From an uncultured Winogradskyella sp. (GTDB taxonomy: Bacteria > Bacteroidota > Bacteroidia > Flavobacteriales > Flavobacteriaceae): a stretch of DNA of 64,000 nucleotides. The stretch's first letter is position 1; each line of letters opens with the position of its first letter. Positions 8,383-17,604 of the stretch are shown piece by piece. The position numbers and the translations under genes are program-made. The notes below the pieces were generated by a model. That model saw only the letters and a program-made list of their open reading frames with translations. It had not been told where the DNA came from and did not search any database. Where the stretch lies: assembly GCF_947498345.1 (NCBI RefSeq), contig NZ_CANMJY010000007.1, positions 124,001 through 188,000 on the forward strand. Reading direction: 5' to 3'.

Positions 8383-8922
8383 ATGAAGGCATTAAAAGAA
8401 TATACAATCCCATTTGTTGGATTAAAAGAAGGAGAACACGATTTTGAATTTAGCGTAAACAACACGTTCTTTAATAATTTTGAATACGAAGAGTTTAATA
8501 AAACTGATGTAAAAGTCAATTTAAAACTCATTAAGAAAGCGACGTTATTAGAATTATATTTTTCAACATTAGGTCATGTAAATGTAAATTGTGACCTTAC
8601 TAATGAGCCTTATAATCAACAAATTGAAGACGAATTTAAATTGGTTGTTAAATTTGGAGCAGAATATAATGACGATAATGAGGATATATTAATTATACCT
8701 CATGGCGAATACGAAATAAATGTAGCGCAATATATTTATGAGCTTATTGTATTGGCAGTGCCAGCAAAGCGAGTACACCCAGGTATTGAGGATGGAACGT
8801 TGCAGTCAGATATACTTTCAAAATTGGAAGAATTAAGTCCAAATGAGGACAAAAAAACAAAATCATCAGAGGATATTGATCCTCGTTGGAATAATTTAAA
8901 AAAACTATTAACGGATAAATAA
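8383..8922 (+). CDS. DUF177 (YceD-like) protein
   Basis: A 179-residue acidic protein of the DUF177/YceD family, starting [17 protein letters not shown]. The family is almost always encoded directly before rpmF and is linked to 23S rRNA or large-subunit accumulation. Here rpmF follows after 8 bp, which supports the call as much as the sequence does. The pattern [18 protein letters not shown] in the middle corresponds to the family's C-x-R-C region but keeps only one Cys. The C-terminus is polar and ends [11 protein letters not shown]. An alternative start at 8371 adds four residues; the promoter position favours 8383. Confidence 0.85.
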   Translation: MKALKEYTIPFVGLKEGEHDFEFSVNNTFFNNFEYEEFNKTDVKVNLKLIKKATLLELYFSTLGHVNVNCDLTNEPYNQQIEDEFKLVVKFGAEYNDDNEDILIIPHGEYEINVAQYIYELIVLAVPAKRVHPGIEDGTLQSDILSKLEELSPNEDKKTKSSEDIDPRWNNLKKLLTDK

Positions 8923-8930
8923 CATTTAAA

Positions 8931-9134
8931 ATGGCACATCCAAAACGTAAAATATCAAAAACAAGAAGAGATAAAAGAAGAACACATTACAAAGCTTCTG
9001 TACCTCAAATAGCAACTTGCCCAACTACTGGTGAGCCACACTTATATCATAGAGCACATTGGCACGAAGGTAAACTGTATTATAGAGGCCAAGTGTTAAT
9101 TGACAACTCTACTGAAGAAGAAAATTTAGCATAG
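8931..9134 (+). CDS. rpmF: 50S ribosomal protein L32
   Basis: A 67-residue basic protein starting [17 protein letters not shown], the invariant L32 N-terminus, followed by a C-terminal region with [14 protein letters not shown]. Most of the zinc-binding cysteines of other L32 proteins are missing: only one Cys remains, which fits the zinc-free form common in Bacteroidota. It sits between DUF177 and fabH, the standard bacterial order linking ribosome and fatty-acid genes. A strong terminator follows, so fabH probably has its own promoter. Confidence 0.97.
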   Translation: MAHPKRKISKTRRDKRRTHYKASVPQIATCPTTGEPHLYHRAHWHEGKLYYRGQVLIDNSTEEENLA

Positions 9135-9154
9135 GTATTATGCAAGCATATAAT

Positions 9155-9182
9155 AAAACGCTCACTTGTGGGCGTTTTTTTT
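9155..9182 (+). terminator. Terminator after rpmF
   Basis: AAAACGCTC (9155-9163) pairs with GGGCGTTTT (one T-G pair) across the loop ACTTGT and runs into a T tract. It begins 21 bp after the rpmF stop and separates it from fabH. Confidence 0.85.
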
Positions 9183-9312
9183 GTTATTATTTTCTCAATA
9201 AGGCAAAAACTGCTTAATTTGCATTATTATTTGCCTAAAAACGCCGAAAATTGATTAAAAGCGCTTGATTTTTATCACTTTTCAATACTTTTAATAAATA
9301 TAAAAGCTAATA

Positions 9313-10311
9313 ATGAGTAAAATCACAGCGGCAATAACAGCTGTAGGAGGCTATCTTCCAGATTTTGTGCTAACAAACAAAATCTTAGAAACTATGGTGG
9401 ATACCAATGATGAATGGATAACCACCCGAACAGGAATTAAAGAACGTAGGATTCTTAAAGAAGAAGGAAAAGGTACTTCATTTTTGGCCATAAAAGCAGC
9501 ACAAGATTTAATTAAAAAAACAGGATTAGACCCAAAAGAAATAGATTTAGTCATAGTATCTACCGCAACACCAGATATGAAAGCTGCTTCAACATCAGCA
9601 TATACTGCAACTCAAATAGGTGCGGTTAATGCATTTTCTTATGATCTAGAGGCTGCTTGTTCTAGCTTTCTTTTTGGTATGTCAACAGCAGCAGCTTATA
9701 TTGAATCTGGACGCTACAAAAAAATACTTTTAATAGGTGCGGATAAAAACTCATCATTTATTGATTATAAAGATAGAGCCACCTGTATTATTTTTGGAGA
9801 TGGAGCAGGAGCTGTTTTGTTTGAGCCTAATGAGGAAGGCTTAGGATTGCAAGATGAGTTATTAAGGAGCAACGGAGCTGGTAGAGAGTTTTTGCAAGCA
9901 CCATATGGCGGATCTTCTTATCCAATAAATGAAAACACCTTTAAAGAAGGTAAGCATTATGTTTTTCAAGACGGTAAAACGGTTTTTAAAAACGCGGTTT
10001 TTAATATGGCAGATGTTGCTGAGCGCATTTTAAAACGAAATAACTTAACCAATAATGATATCTCTTGGCTAGCAGCACATCAAGCCAATAAACGAATTAT
10101 TGATGCTACAGCCAATAGAATTAACCTTGAAGAAGAGAAGGTAATGATGAATATTCAGAAATACGGAAACACAACATCTGCAACCTTACCTTTATTACTA
10201 CATGATTACGAATCTCAACTTAAAAAAGGAGATAACATTATATTTGCTGCCTTTGGTGGTGGATTTACATGGGGCTCAATTTATTTTAAATGGGCATATA
10301 ATCCAAATTAA
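9313..10311 (+). CDS. fabH: Beta-ketoacyl-ACP synthase III
   Basis: A 332-residue thiolase-fold enzyme that starts fatty-acid synthesis by condensing an acyl-CoA primer with malonyl-ACP. The catalytic triad is readable: C116 in EAACSS, H256 in AAHQAN and N286 in YGNTTS. The N-terminal [14 protein letters not shown] motif is typical. It is followed by accB after 29 bp and then accC, so this is one initiation and malonyl-CoA supply unit. It lies downstream of the rpmF terminator; the 127-bp gap before it shows no clear promoter box. Confidence 0.95.
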   Translation: MSKITAAITAVGGYLPDFVLTNKILETMVDTNDEWITTRTGIKERRILKEEGKGTSFLAIKAAQDLIKKTGLDPKEIDLVIVSTATPDMKAASTSAYTATQIGAVNAFSYDLEAACSSFLFGMSTAAAYIESGRYKKILLIGADKNSSFIDYKDRATCIIFGDGAGAVLFEPNEEGLGLQDELLRSNGAGREFLQAPYGGSSYPINENTFKEGKHYVFQDGKTVFKNAVFNMADVAERILKRNNLTNNDISWLAAHQANKRIIDATANRINLEEEKVMMNIQKYGNTTSATLPLLLHDYESQLKKGDNIIFAAFGGGFTWGSIYFKWAYNPN

Positions 10312-10340
10312 AACTAACTAACAAAAAATATCTAAATACT

Positions 10341-10820
10341 ATGGATTTAAAAGAAATTCAGAACTTAATAAAATTTGTTGCCAAGTCTGGCGCAAGTGAA
10401 GTTAAGTTAGAAATGGACGATGTTAAAATTACAATTAGAACGGGTTCTGATAGCGACACTACCATTGTACAGCAAGTGCCTATGCAAGCCGCACCTATGG
10501 TGCAACAACAAGCACCAGTGCCAGCAACACCCGCAGCTCCAGCTGAGCCAGCGGCCGCAACAGCAAATGATGATTCAAAATACGTTACTATAAAATCACC
10601 AATTATAGGAACATTTTATCGTAAGCCATCACCTGACAAACCAGTTTTTGTTGAGGTAGGTACTGATGTAAAAGAAGGCGATGTGCTTTGTGTTATTGAA
10701 GCAATGAAATTATTCAATGAGATTGAGTCAGAAGTTTCAGGAAAGATTGTAAAAGTCTTAGTTGATGATTCCTCTCCAGTAGAATTTGACCAACCTTTAT
10801 TTTTGGTTGATCCATCATAA
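10341..10820 (+). CDS. accB: Biotin carboxyl carrier protein of acetyl-CoA carboxylase
   Basis: A 159-residue protein with an N-terminal helical interaction region (1-45), a Pro/Ala/Gln-rich linker (about 46-78) and a C-terminal biotinyl domain. The biotin acceptor is K123 in EAMKLFNE. It carries the carboxyl group from biotin carboxylase to the carboxyltransferase. It precedes accC on the same strand; a 77-bp gap containing an imperfect inverted repeat lies between them. The linker is shorter than in many flavobacteria but otherwise ordinary. Confidence 0.96.
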   Translation: MDLKEIQNLIKFVAKSGASEVKLEMDDVKITIRTGSDSDTTIVQQVPMQAAPMVQQQAPVPATPAAPAEPAAATANDDSKYVTIKSPIIGTFYRKPSPDKPVFVEVGTDVKEGDVLCVIEAMKLFNEIESEVSGKIVKVLVDDSSPVEFDQPLFLVDPS

Positions 10821-10878
10821 CAATTGAAAATTCCAATACACAAATCCCAATTATTTGGAATTTGGTGCTTGGAAATTG
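10821..10878. repeat. Imperfect inverted repeat between accB and accC
   Basis: The left arm (about 10821-10850) contains TTCCAA, AAATCCCAA and CAATT. The right arm (about 10855-10878) is its approximate reverse complement (TTGGAATTTGG, TTGGAAATTG), with one internal loop and a 4-nt turn. It resembles the TTCCAA/TTGGAA-rich intergenic repeats I know from flavobacteria. It fills the whole gap between two genes of one operon. Confidence 0.6.
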
Positions 10879-10897
10879 AATTTTTAAAACAAAAGTT

Positions 10898-12250
10898 ATG
10901 TTCAAAAAAATACTAATTGCCAATAGAGGTGAGATAGCACTACGTGTTATAAGAACTTGTAAAGAAATGGGGATTAAAACCGTAGCTGTATATTCTACAG
11001 CAGATGCAGACAGCTTGCATGTAAAGTTTGCAGATGAAGCGGTTTGTATTGGCCCAGCCCCAAGTAGCGAATCTTATTTAAAAATATCAAATATAATTGC
11101 TGCTGCAGAAATTACTAATGCTGATGGCATACATCCAGGTTATGGCTTTTTGTCTGAAAATGCAAAGTTCTCTAAAATATGCGAAGAGCATGGGATAAAA
11201 TTCATTGGAGCATCAGAAGAAATGATTGCAAAAATGGGAGATAAGGCTACAGCCAAAGCAACAATGAAAGCTGCAGGAGTCCCATGTGTTCCTGGGAGTG
11301 ACGGAATAATAGCGGATTTTGAAGAGTGTAAAAAAATTGCTAAAGAAACAGGTTACCCGGTAATGCTTAAAGCGACTGCAGGTGGTGGCGGAAAAGGAAT
11401 GCGTGCCGTTTGGAAGCCCGAAGATTTAAAAGATGCTTGGGATTCTGCAAGACAAGAATCTAAAGCTGCTTTTGGAAATGACGATATGTACATGGAAAAG
11501 CTAATTGAAGAGCCAAGACATATTGAAATTCAAATTGTTGGAGACTCACGCGGTAAGGCGTGCCATCTGTCTGAGAGAGATTGTTCTGTGCAACGTCGCC
11601 ATCAAAAGCTAACCGAAGAAGTGCCTTCTCCATTTATGACAGATAAGTTAAGGAATAAAATGGGTAAGGCGGCAGTTAAAGCTGCTGAATACATTAAATA
11701 TGAAGGAGCTGGAACGGTTGAGTTTTTAGTAGATAAGCACAGAAATTTCTACTTTATGGAGATGAATACGCGTATACAAGTAGAACACCCTATAACAGAA
11801 CAGGTTATTGATTTCGATCTTATAAGAGAGCAAATATTAGTTGCTGCAGGTGTACCAATTTCAGGTAAAAATTATACACCAAATCTACACTCTATAGAAT
11901 GTAGAATAAACGCTGAAGATCCTTTTAATGATTTTAGACCTTCCCCAGGAAAAATCACTACACTTCATGCCCCTGGTGGTCATGGTGTGCGTTTAGACAC
12001 TCATGTATATGCCGGCTATAGTATTCCGCCAAATTACGATTCAATGATCGCAAAGTTAATTACCACTGCTCAAACTAGGGAGGAGGCAATTAACAAAATG
12101 AAGCGTGCTTTAGATGAATTTGTCATTGAAGGTATAAAAACTACTATACCATTTCATAGACAATTGATGGATCACCCAGATTATTTAGCGGGTAATTATA
12201 CAACTAAATTTATGGAAGATTTTCAGATAAAAGAAGAAACCGAAAATTAA
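10898..12250 (+). CDS. accC: Biotin carboxylase subunit of acetyl-CoA carboxylase
   Basis: A 450-residue ATP-grasp enzyme that carboxylates the biotin of AccB. Visible in order: N-terminal [29 protein letters not shown], the Gly-rich loop [40 protein letters not shown] (metal and catalytic residues) and the C-terminal domain with RINAEDP. Length matches the family. It ends the fabH-accB-accC run and is closed by a very strong hairpin terminator. Confidence 0.97.
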   Translation: MFKKILIANRGEIALRVIRTCKEMGIKTVAVYSTADADSLHVKFADEAVCIGPAPSSESYLKISNIIAAAEITNADGIHPGYGFLSENAKFSKICEEHGIKFIGASEEMIAKMGDKATAKATMKAAGVPCVPGSDGIIADFEECKKIAKETGYPVMLKATAGGGGKGMRAVWKPEDLKDAWDSARQESKAAFGNDDMYMEKLIEEPRHIEIQIVGDSRGKACHLSERDCSVQRRHQKLTEEVPSPFMTDKLRNKMGKAAVKAAEYIKYEGAGTVEFLVDKHRNFYFMEMNTRIQVEHPITEQVIDFDLIREQILVAAGVPISGKNYTPNLHSIECRINAEDPFNDFRPSPGKITTLHAPGGHGVRLDTHVYAGYSIPPNYDSMIAKLITTAQTREEAINKMKRALDEFVIEGIKTTIPFHRQLMDHPDYLAGNYTTKFMEDFQIKEETEN

Positions 12251-12286
12251 AAAAGAGCGACTTAAAAGTCGCTCTTTTGATTTTTT
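12251..12286 (+). terminator. Terminator after accC
   Basis: A perfect 12-bp stem (AAAAGAGCGACT with AGTCGCTCTTTT) with loop TAAA starts at the accC stop codon and is followed by GATTTTTT. Confidence 0.93.
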
Positions 12287-12298
12287 AGATATTTATCT

Positions 12299-12338
12299 TG
12301 ATTTGTCGTAATGAATCTCGATTCATTACGACAAATCA
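12299..12338. repeat. Perfect 19-bp palindrome with 2-bp centre
   Basis: The left arm 12299-12317 (TGATTTGTCGTAATGAATC) is followed by TC and its exact reverse complement at 12320-12338. It lies 12 bp after the accC terminator tail and 33 bp before the -33 box of the metalloprotease promoter. It has no T tract of its own. It could be a protein-binding site, a mobile-element remnant or a structured RNA. No second copy was noticed in the window. Confidence 0.85.
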
Positions 12339-12370
12339 TATTATTTTAAAAACTCTGAGTCATATCATTT

Positions 12371-12400
12371 TTGTAAAGTCTTAAGATAATCCTACCTTTG
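12371..12400 (+). promoter_or_regulatory. Near-consensus Bacteroidota promoter for the T9SS metalloprotease
   Basis: TTG (12371-12373, within a T-run), 19 bp, then TACCTTTG (12393-12400) matches the TTTG-N19-TAnnTTTG form of the Bacteroidota housekeeping sigma factor. The ATG follows at 12424, giving a leader of about 17 nt. Confidence 0.8.
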
Positions 12401-12423
12401 GGAATTAACTAAAATTAAAAACT

Positions 12424-15405
12424 ATGAAAAACCATTACCCAAGGCTATTTTTTAGTTTGTTATTGTCCATTTTTTTCTTTTCGGTAAACGCACAAGTAAA
12501 AGATAATATTTGGTCAATTACAAATAACAATAACCTAAAAAAAGATAACATAACGTTCTATAAAGAGAACCCAAAGCACTCTACACTTATAAGCATTGAC
12601 ATTGATAAACTAAACCAAAAATTAGTTAATGTTCCTCAGCGTCATTTATCAAATAAGAACCAAGGAGTTGTATTGCAATTCCCTAATCAATTAGGAAAGC
12701 CAGAATCTTATTTAGTACAAGAAGCATCTGTAATGGAAGTAGAACTTCAGGTTCAGTTCCCAGAAATAAGATCATTTGTCGGTAAAGGCATTGATAATCC
12801 ATCAGCTATATTAAGATTTAGCATATCACCACAAAAAGGGTTCAGCGGTATGGTGCTGTCGGATGGTAAAACGGTTTTTATAGAGCCTTATACAGCAGAC
12901 TTAAAAACATATATTTCATTTATAAATTCAAATGAAGATGGTCCTAGGCAAGAATTTATTTGTGAAACAGAATACCAACCATCGAGTTATAACCTAACAG
13001 ATGAGGAATACACAGCTCTAAGAAATGCTGATGATGGCACACTTAGAACGTATCGTTTAGCTCTAGCTTGCACCGGTGAGTATGCACAATTCCACGGAGG
13101 AACGACCGCAGGAGCACTAGCCGCTATGAATGTAACAATGAATAGAGTAAATGGTGTTTTTGAAAGAGATTTGGGATTAACTATGGTCATTGTTGCAAAT
13201 AACCAGAACATCATCTTTTTAAATGCTGCTTCAGATCCATACACAAACAATAATGGTGGAGCAATGCTTGGTCAAAATCAAACAACACTCGACAACCCAG
13301 CTAATATAGGTTCAGCAAATTACGATATAGGTCATGTATTTAGTACTGGTGGCGGAGGAATAGCACAATTACAATCTCCATGCCGAGCAGGATTTAAAGC
13401 CAGAGGAGTAACAGGTTCTTTTATACCTCAAGGGGATGCTTTTGATATTGATTTTGTTGCTCACGAAATGGGACATCAATATGGTGGTAACCATACTCAA
13501 AATAATAATTGTCAAAGATCTCCTATAAGATCAATAGAACCAGGAAGTGGTTCTACAATTATGGGCTATGCCGGGATATGTGCACCAAACGTACAGAACA
13601 ATAGTGATGATTACTTTAATGGTGAAAATATTAAAGAAATGTGGAATAATATTTCTTTTGGGTTTAGTAGTAGTTGTTTTGCAGCTACAGCCACAAATAA
13701 TGTTGCACCAAATGCTGATGCTGGTGCTAACTTCAGTATTCCCAGATCAACAGCATTTGTATTAAAAGGTACCGCGACAGATGCAGACACTCCAGCTGGA
13801 TTAACTTATTGCTGGGAGCAAACAGATACCACACCAGCTGCGATGCCACCACAATCAACTAATACAGGAGGACCAACATTTAGATCTTTAGACCCATCAA
13901 CATCACCAGACCGATACATGCCACCACTAAATATAGTCATGGCTGGATCTTTAGCTACAACATGGGAGGTAGTTCCTTCGGTTGGTAGAACAATGAATTT
14001 CTCATTGACCGTTAGAGATAATGAAGCAAACGGTGGGGCTACAGATTCTGATGGTATGGTAGTTAACGTTCAGGATGTTACACCTTTCACGGTTAACACA
14101 CCACCATCTTGGGGCGCAAATACAAATCAACAAGTATCTTGGGTTGTGGGACAAACGGATGTAGCTCCAATTAATTGCCAGACTGTAAACATTTTGTTTA
14201 CGACAAATAACGGAGGTTCTTTTACAACTTTAGCCTCGGGAGTTCCTAACACAGGTACAGCAAACATAACCGTTCCAGGAGTTGGTAATACAAATAATGC
14301 TAAAGTGTTAGTAGAGGCAGCTGATAATATATTTTATGCAGTTTCTAATGCATTTTCTATTTCAAATTCTCAAGATTTTAGCATTAGTTCTACCACAGGA
14401 GATGTGACAGTTTGTAATCAAGATACTGCTACGATTGAGTTTGACTATGTAACATCTAATGGTTTTTCTGAAACGACAACATTTAGTGTATCTGGTGTTC
14501 CAGGAGGTGTTGGGTCTTCAATAAATCCGACGACTTTAAATTCTGATGGTACTGTAACATTAAATTTAACTGGCTTAGGCTCACTCGCGAGTAATACCTA
14601 TCCTCTAACCTTAACTGGTAGTTCAGCATCTATTACAAGGCAGGCTTCAGTTGATTTAATTATTACGGATGGTGTTTGTCCATCAGAGGGAAGCTTACAG
14701 TATCAAACAAGAACAACAGGCGTGATTTTTAATACTATAAATAATTTGAATCCAGGTGCCAAAATAACACCATATTCAGATTTTACGGGAATTTCTACTA
14801 CAGTTGAAGCAGGAATGAACTACGACTTAACTGTCAGAGCAAACTCTGATGGTAATTTTCAAATTATTACTAGAGTATGGGTAGATTGGAATCAAAACTG
14901 CTCGTTTGACGATCTAGGTGAAGAATACGATTTAGGTACTAGTGCAGGTATTGCAGACGAACCTACTGATGGCTCACCACTTACAGTTATGGTACCTAAC
15001 GATGCAGCAGAAGGCGCCACTATAATGAGGGTAAGTACAAAATATACGGATCCAAATGCAAATCAATTCCCTACATCATGTGAGTCAGGATTTGATGGAG
15101 AGGTAGAGGATTATACACTAAACGTTATCAACAACCTTAGTGTAGATGACAATGAGTTAGATAACTTAAGCATTTATCCAAACCCTAATAATGGTAGCTT
15201 CAATATTGGCTTCAACCCTAAATCTGGAGAAGATATTAGAGTCCAGGTATACGATATTAGAGGAAGAGCGATTTACACTAAAACATTTAACGCTGTTAGT
15301 AGATTTGATGAAATCGTGAGACTAAATAACGCACAATCTGGTGTGTACTTGTTAAACATTTTTGATGGTTCGCAAAAAGTGACCAAGAAAATCATAGTAG
15401 ATTAA
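12424..15405 (+). CDS. Secreted reprolysin-like zinc metalloprotease with GEVED and T9SS type A sorting domains
   Basis: A 993-residue protein with a signal peptide (1-24, ending VNAQ), a propeptide-like region (about 25-190) and a metalloprotease domain. The zinc motif HEMGHQYGGNH has ligands H347, H351 and H357 with catalytic E348, the HExxHxxGxxH form of reprolysin-type peptidases. Then come Ig-like repeats, a GEVED domain ending in DGEVEDYTL, and a C-terminal type A sorting domain starting IYPNPNNGSF and ending KKIIVD. It should be exported by the Sec and type IX systems and released or attached at the surface. It is monocistronic, with a strong promoter and a perfect terminator. Confidence 0.9.
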   Translation: MKNHYPRLFFSLLLSIFFFSVNAQVKDNIWSITNNNNLKKDNITFYKENPKHSTLISIDIDKLNQKLVNVPQRHLSNKNQGVVLQFPNQLGKPESYLVQEASVMEVELQVQFPEIRSFVGKGIDNPSAILRFSISPQKGFSGMVLSDGKTVFIEPYTADLKTYISFINSNEDGPRQEFICETEYQPSSYNLTDEEYTALRNADDGTLRTYRLALACTGEYAQFHGGTTAGALAAMNVTMNRVNGVFERDLGLTMVIVANNQNIIFLNAASDPYTNNNGGAMLGQNQTTLDNPANIGSANYDIGHVFSTGGGGIAQLQSPCRAGFKARGVTGSFIPQGDAFDIDFVAHEMGHQYGGNHTQNNNCQRSPIRSIEPGSGSTIMGYAGICAPNVQNNSDDYFNGENIKEMWNNISFGFSSSCFAATATNNVAPNADAGANFSIPRSTAFVLKGTATDADTPAGLTYCWEQTDTTPAAMPPQSTNTGGPTFRSLDPSTSPDRYMPPLNIVMAGSLATTWEVVPSVGRTMNFSLTVRDNEANGGATDSDGMVVNVQDVTPFTVNTPPSWGANTNQQVSWVVGQTDVAPINCQTVNILFTTNNGGSFTTLASGVPNTGTANITVPGVGNTNNAKVLVEAADNIFYAVSNAFSISNSQDFSISSTTGDVTVCNQDTATIEFDYVTSNGFSETTTFSVSGVPGGVGSSINPTTLNSDGTVTLNLTGLGSLASNTYPLTLTGSSASITRQASVDLIITDGVCPSEGSLQYQTRTTGVIFNTINNLNPGAKITPYSDFTGISTTVEAGMNYDLTVRANSDGNFQIITRVWVDWNQNCSFDDLGEEYDLGTSAGIADEPTDGSPLTVMVPNDAAEGATIMRVSTKYTDPNANQFPTSCESGFDGEVEDYTLNVINNLSVDDNELDNLSIYPNPNNGSFNIGFNPKSGEDIRVQVYDIRGRAIYTKTFNAVSRFDEIVRLNNAQSGVYLLNIFDGSQKVTKKIIVD

Positions 15406-15422
15406 AATTTAATTTATATTTT

Positions 15423-15454
15423 AAAAGCTCCTAAATATTTAGGAGCTTTTTTTA
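15423..15454 (+). terminator. Terminator after the metalloprotease gene
   Basis: AAAAGCTCCTAAAT and its exact reverse complement (15423-15450) form a fully self-complementary hairpin followed by a T run. It begins 18 bp after the stop and ends just before the next ATG. Confidence 0.93.
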
Positions 15455-15458
15455 TTAT

Positions 15459-16574
15459 ATGAACTTATCGTATTGGGAAATAAAGACGTGGTTATCTAAT
15501 GTTGACTTTACTATAATAGGAAGTGGAATTGTAGGACTTAATTGTGCTTTGCAATTAAAAGAACGATTTCCAAAATCTAAAATCCTGATTCTTGAAAAAG
15601 GAATGTTGCCTCAGGGAGCAAGCACAAAAAATGCGGGCTTTGCATGTTTTGGAAGCCTTAGCGAAATTATAGAAGATCTTAAATACCATTCTGAAGAAGA
15701 AACCATAAAGCTTGTTAAAAAACGAATAGATGGGTTAAGCTTGCTCAGGGGGATGTTAGGAGATAAGGCTATAGATTACCAAGCTCTAGGTGGTTATGAG
15801 CTGTTTTTAAAATCTGACACTGAACTTTATAATACTTGTTTAAATAATCAGGAAAGCGTTAACAAATTACTTTATCCAGTATTTAATGCAAAGGTGTTTT
15901 CCTTTGAGGAGAACAAGTTTAAATTTCAAACCATTAAACCAAAGATTGGCTTTAACCAGTTTGAAGGTCAGATAGATACTGGGAAAATGATGGGGACTCT
16001 GTTATTAAAAGCTCAAAAAACAGGAATAAAAATATTAAATAACTGCACATTTGAAGCATTTTCTGAAGGTTCTGATATAGTAAAAATAAAGACCAATAGT
16101 TTTGAGTTTTCGTCTTCAAAGTTATTAATCGCTACAAACGGATTTGCCTCTAAACTCATTAAACAACAAATAAAACCTGCAAGAGCACAAGTACTTATTA
16201 CAAAGCCAATTGAGAATTTAAGTATTAAAGGCACTTTTCATTTAGACAAAGGCTATTATTATTTCAGAGATGTTGACAATCGAATTCTATTAGGAGGTGG
16301 TAGAAACTTAGATTTCGAAACCGAAGAAACATCAGAGTTTGGCGAAACTGAAATCATTCAAAATAAGTTAGAGGAACTATTAAGAACAACCATTTTACCT
16401 AATACAGAGCTTAAAATTGACCGCCGTTGGTCAGGCATAATGGGTGTGGGTCAACAAAAAAAGGCAATAATAAAGCAACTTAACGAAAATGTATATTGTG
16501 GAGTGCGTTTAGGAGGAATGGGAGTTGCCATTGGTAGTTTAGTCGGAAAAGAATTGGCAGATTTGATAGAATGA
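15459..16574 (+). CDS. FAD-dependent oxidoreductase (DAO/glycine-oxidase-like)
   Basis: A 371-residue flavoprotein with a Rossmann motif near the N-terminus (FTIIGSGIVGLNCALQLKE), the EKG strand end and the GASTKNAGFACFGS segment typical of D-amino-acid-oxidase-like enzymes. The C-terminal RRWSGIMGVG and GVRLGGMGVAIGS motifs also fit. It probably oxidises a small amine or amino acid, but no substrate can be assigned. It starts 4 bp after a terminator, so its promoter must lie within or before that hairpin region. Its stop overlaps the next gene (ATGA), so the two are coupled. Confidence 0.8.
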   Translation: MNLSYWEIKTWLSNVDFTIIGSGIVGLNCALQLKERFPKSKILILEKGMLPQGASTKNAGFACFGSLSEIIEDLKYHSEEETIKLVKKRIDGLSLLRGMLGDKAIDYQALGGYELFLKSDTELYNTCLNNQESVNKLLYPVFNAKVFSFEENKFKFQTIKPKIGFNQFEGQIDTGKMMGTLLLKAQKTGIKILNNCTFEAFSEGSDIVKIKTNSFEFSSSKLLIATNGFASKLIKQQIKPARAQVLITKPIENLSIKGTFHLDKGYYYFRDVDNRILLGGGRNLDFETEETSEFGETEIIQNKLEELLRTTILPNTELKIDRRWSGIMGVGQQKKAIIKQLNENVYCGVRLGGMGVAIGSLVGKELADLIE

Positions 16575-17026
16575 AGATGACATTAAAACAACAATTGTAT
16601 AGTAAGTGCAAAGCGTTTATTGATCACCGCTTATTAACAATTAAAAATAATATTAGGGATATAGAACAAGGCCTACTATCTGAAACCAAAAGTAGCGCTG
16701 GGGATAAGCACGAAACGGGAAGAGCAATGCTTCAACTAGAACGAGAAAAGACAGGTCAACAACTGGCAAATATCCAAAATCAATTCGGATTACTAAGTAG
16801 AATAAACCCAGAAACAACAACAAACACTGTCGCTTTAGGCTCATTAGTATTCACCACTCAATTTAATTATTTTATAGCGATTAGTGCGGGAAAAATCGAA
16901 GTAGGTGAGCAATCCTTTTTTGCTATTTCAGCCGCTACTCCAATAGGCAAATTATTACTGTCTAAAACCAAAGGCGATAGCTTTAAATTTAGGCAACAAG
17001 ATATTATGATTTTAAAGATTATGTAG
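16571..17026 (+). CDS. GreA/GreB C-terminal-domain-like protein
   Basis: A 151-residue protein. The N-terminal half is a predicted coiled coil (about 5-75, with DIEQGLLSETKSSAGDKHETGRAM). The C-terminal half ends ISAATPIGKLLLSKTKGDSFKF, the form of the Gre-factor C-terminal domain (PIG-ALLGK-VGD). It lacks the acidic tip of true transcript-cleavage factors, so cleavage activity is doubtful. Proteins like this are often labelled 3-oxoacyl-ACP synthase in flavobacteria, which nothing in the sequence supports. It overlaps the FAD oxidoreductase stop by 4 bp. Confidence 0.6.
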   Translation: MKMTLKQQLYSKCKAFIDHRLLTIKNNIRDIEQGLLSETKSSAGDKHETGRAMLQLEREKTGQQLANIQNQFGLLSRINPETTTNTVALGSLVFTTQFNYFIAISAGKIEVGEQSFFAISAATPIGKLLLSKTKGDSFKFRQQDIMILKIM

Positions 17027-17091
17027 AAAAACGTTAAATCACTTTTAAGTGTTTAGGCTGTACAGTAATTTAACAAAGTAATTTTTTTGTG

Positions 17092-17604
17092 ATGCAACGT
17101 TTTTTAATTTTCTTCTTATGTATATTTTGTTTTAGCAATCTCCATGCTCAAGATTCTAACATAGGTTTTACCATTAAAAACCTTGGAATTAATGTAGATG
17201 GTCACTTTAATACATTTACGATAATTGCAAATTTTGATGCAAATGGCAGGCTTAATACTATTACTAGTACTATTGAGGTCTCTTCAATAGAAACAGGGAT
17301 TGATAGTAGAGACGAACATATTTTAGGGGAGGACTATTTCCATATGGAAAAATATGCTACAATTACTTTAAAAAGTACAGAGGTAAAAACATTAAAAGCT
17401 AACAGTTACCAACTAAAGGCTAATCTAACTATAAAGGGAAAGACCAAGCAGATAAAGATTCCAGTCAAGGTTCAAAAAATAAATGACACTTATAAAATCA
17501 CTTCGTATTTTGAAATTAACCGTAAGGATTTCGATGTTGGTGGTGGTAGCTTTGTAATGAGTAAAACAGTGAAAATTAATGTCCTTCATTATCAAAATTT
17601 ATAA
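17092..17604 (+). CDS. YceI-like secreted lipid-binding protein
   Basis: A 170-residue protein with a signal peptide (MQRFLIFFLCIFCFSNLHAQ) and a YceI-type lipocalin barrel: it starts IGFTIKNLGINVDGHF, has the central HILGEDYFHMEKYATITLKS (family F-x-KYP-I-F-S region) and ends FEINRKDFDVGG. YceI proteins bind isoprenoid or other lipophilic chains in the periplasm. It directly abuts the FAD oxidoreductase (TAA-ATG with no gap) and heads the polyketide cluster, so I infer that it carries an intermediate or product. A GTG one codon upstream (17089) is an alternative start. Confidence 0.85.
   Translation: MQRFLIFFLCIFCFSNLHAQDSNIGFTIKNLGINVDGHFNTFTIIANFDANGRLNTITSTIEVSSIETGIDSRDEHILGEDYFHMEKYATITLKSTEVKTLKANSYQLKANLTIKGKTKQIKIPVKVQKINDTYKITSYFEINRKDFDVGGGSFVMSKTVKINVLHYQNL

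Noticed and set aside
16571..17026. Label 3-oxoacyl-ACP synthase often attached to this protein type
   Set aside because: No ketosynthase motif and too short; the C-terminal half looks Gre-like instead.
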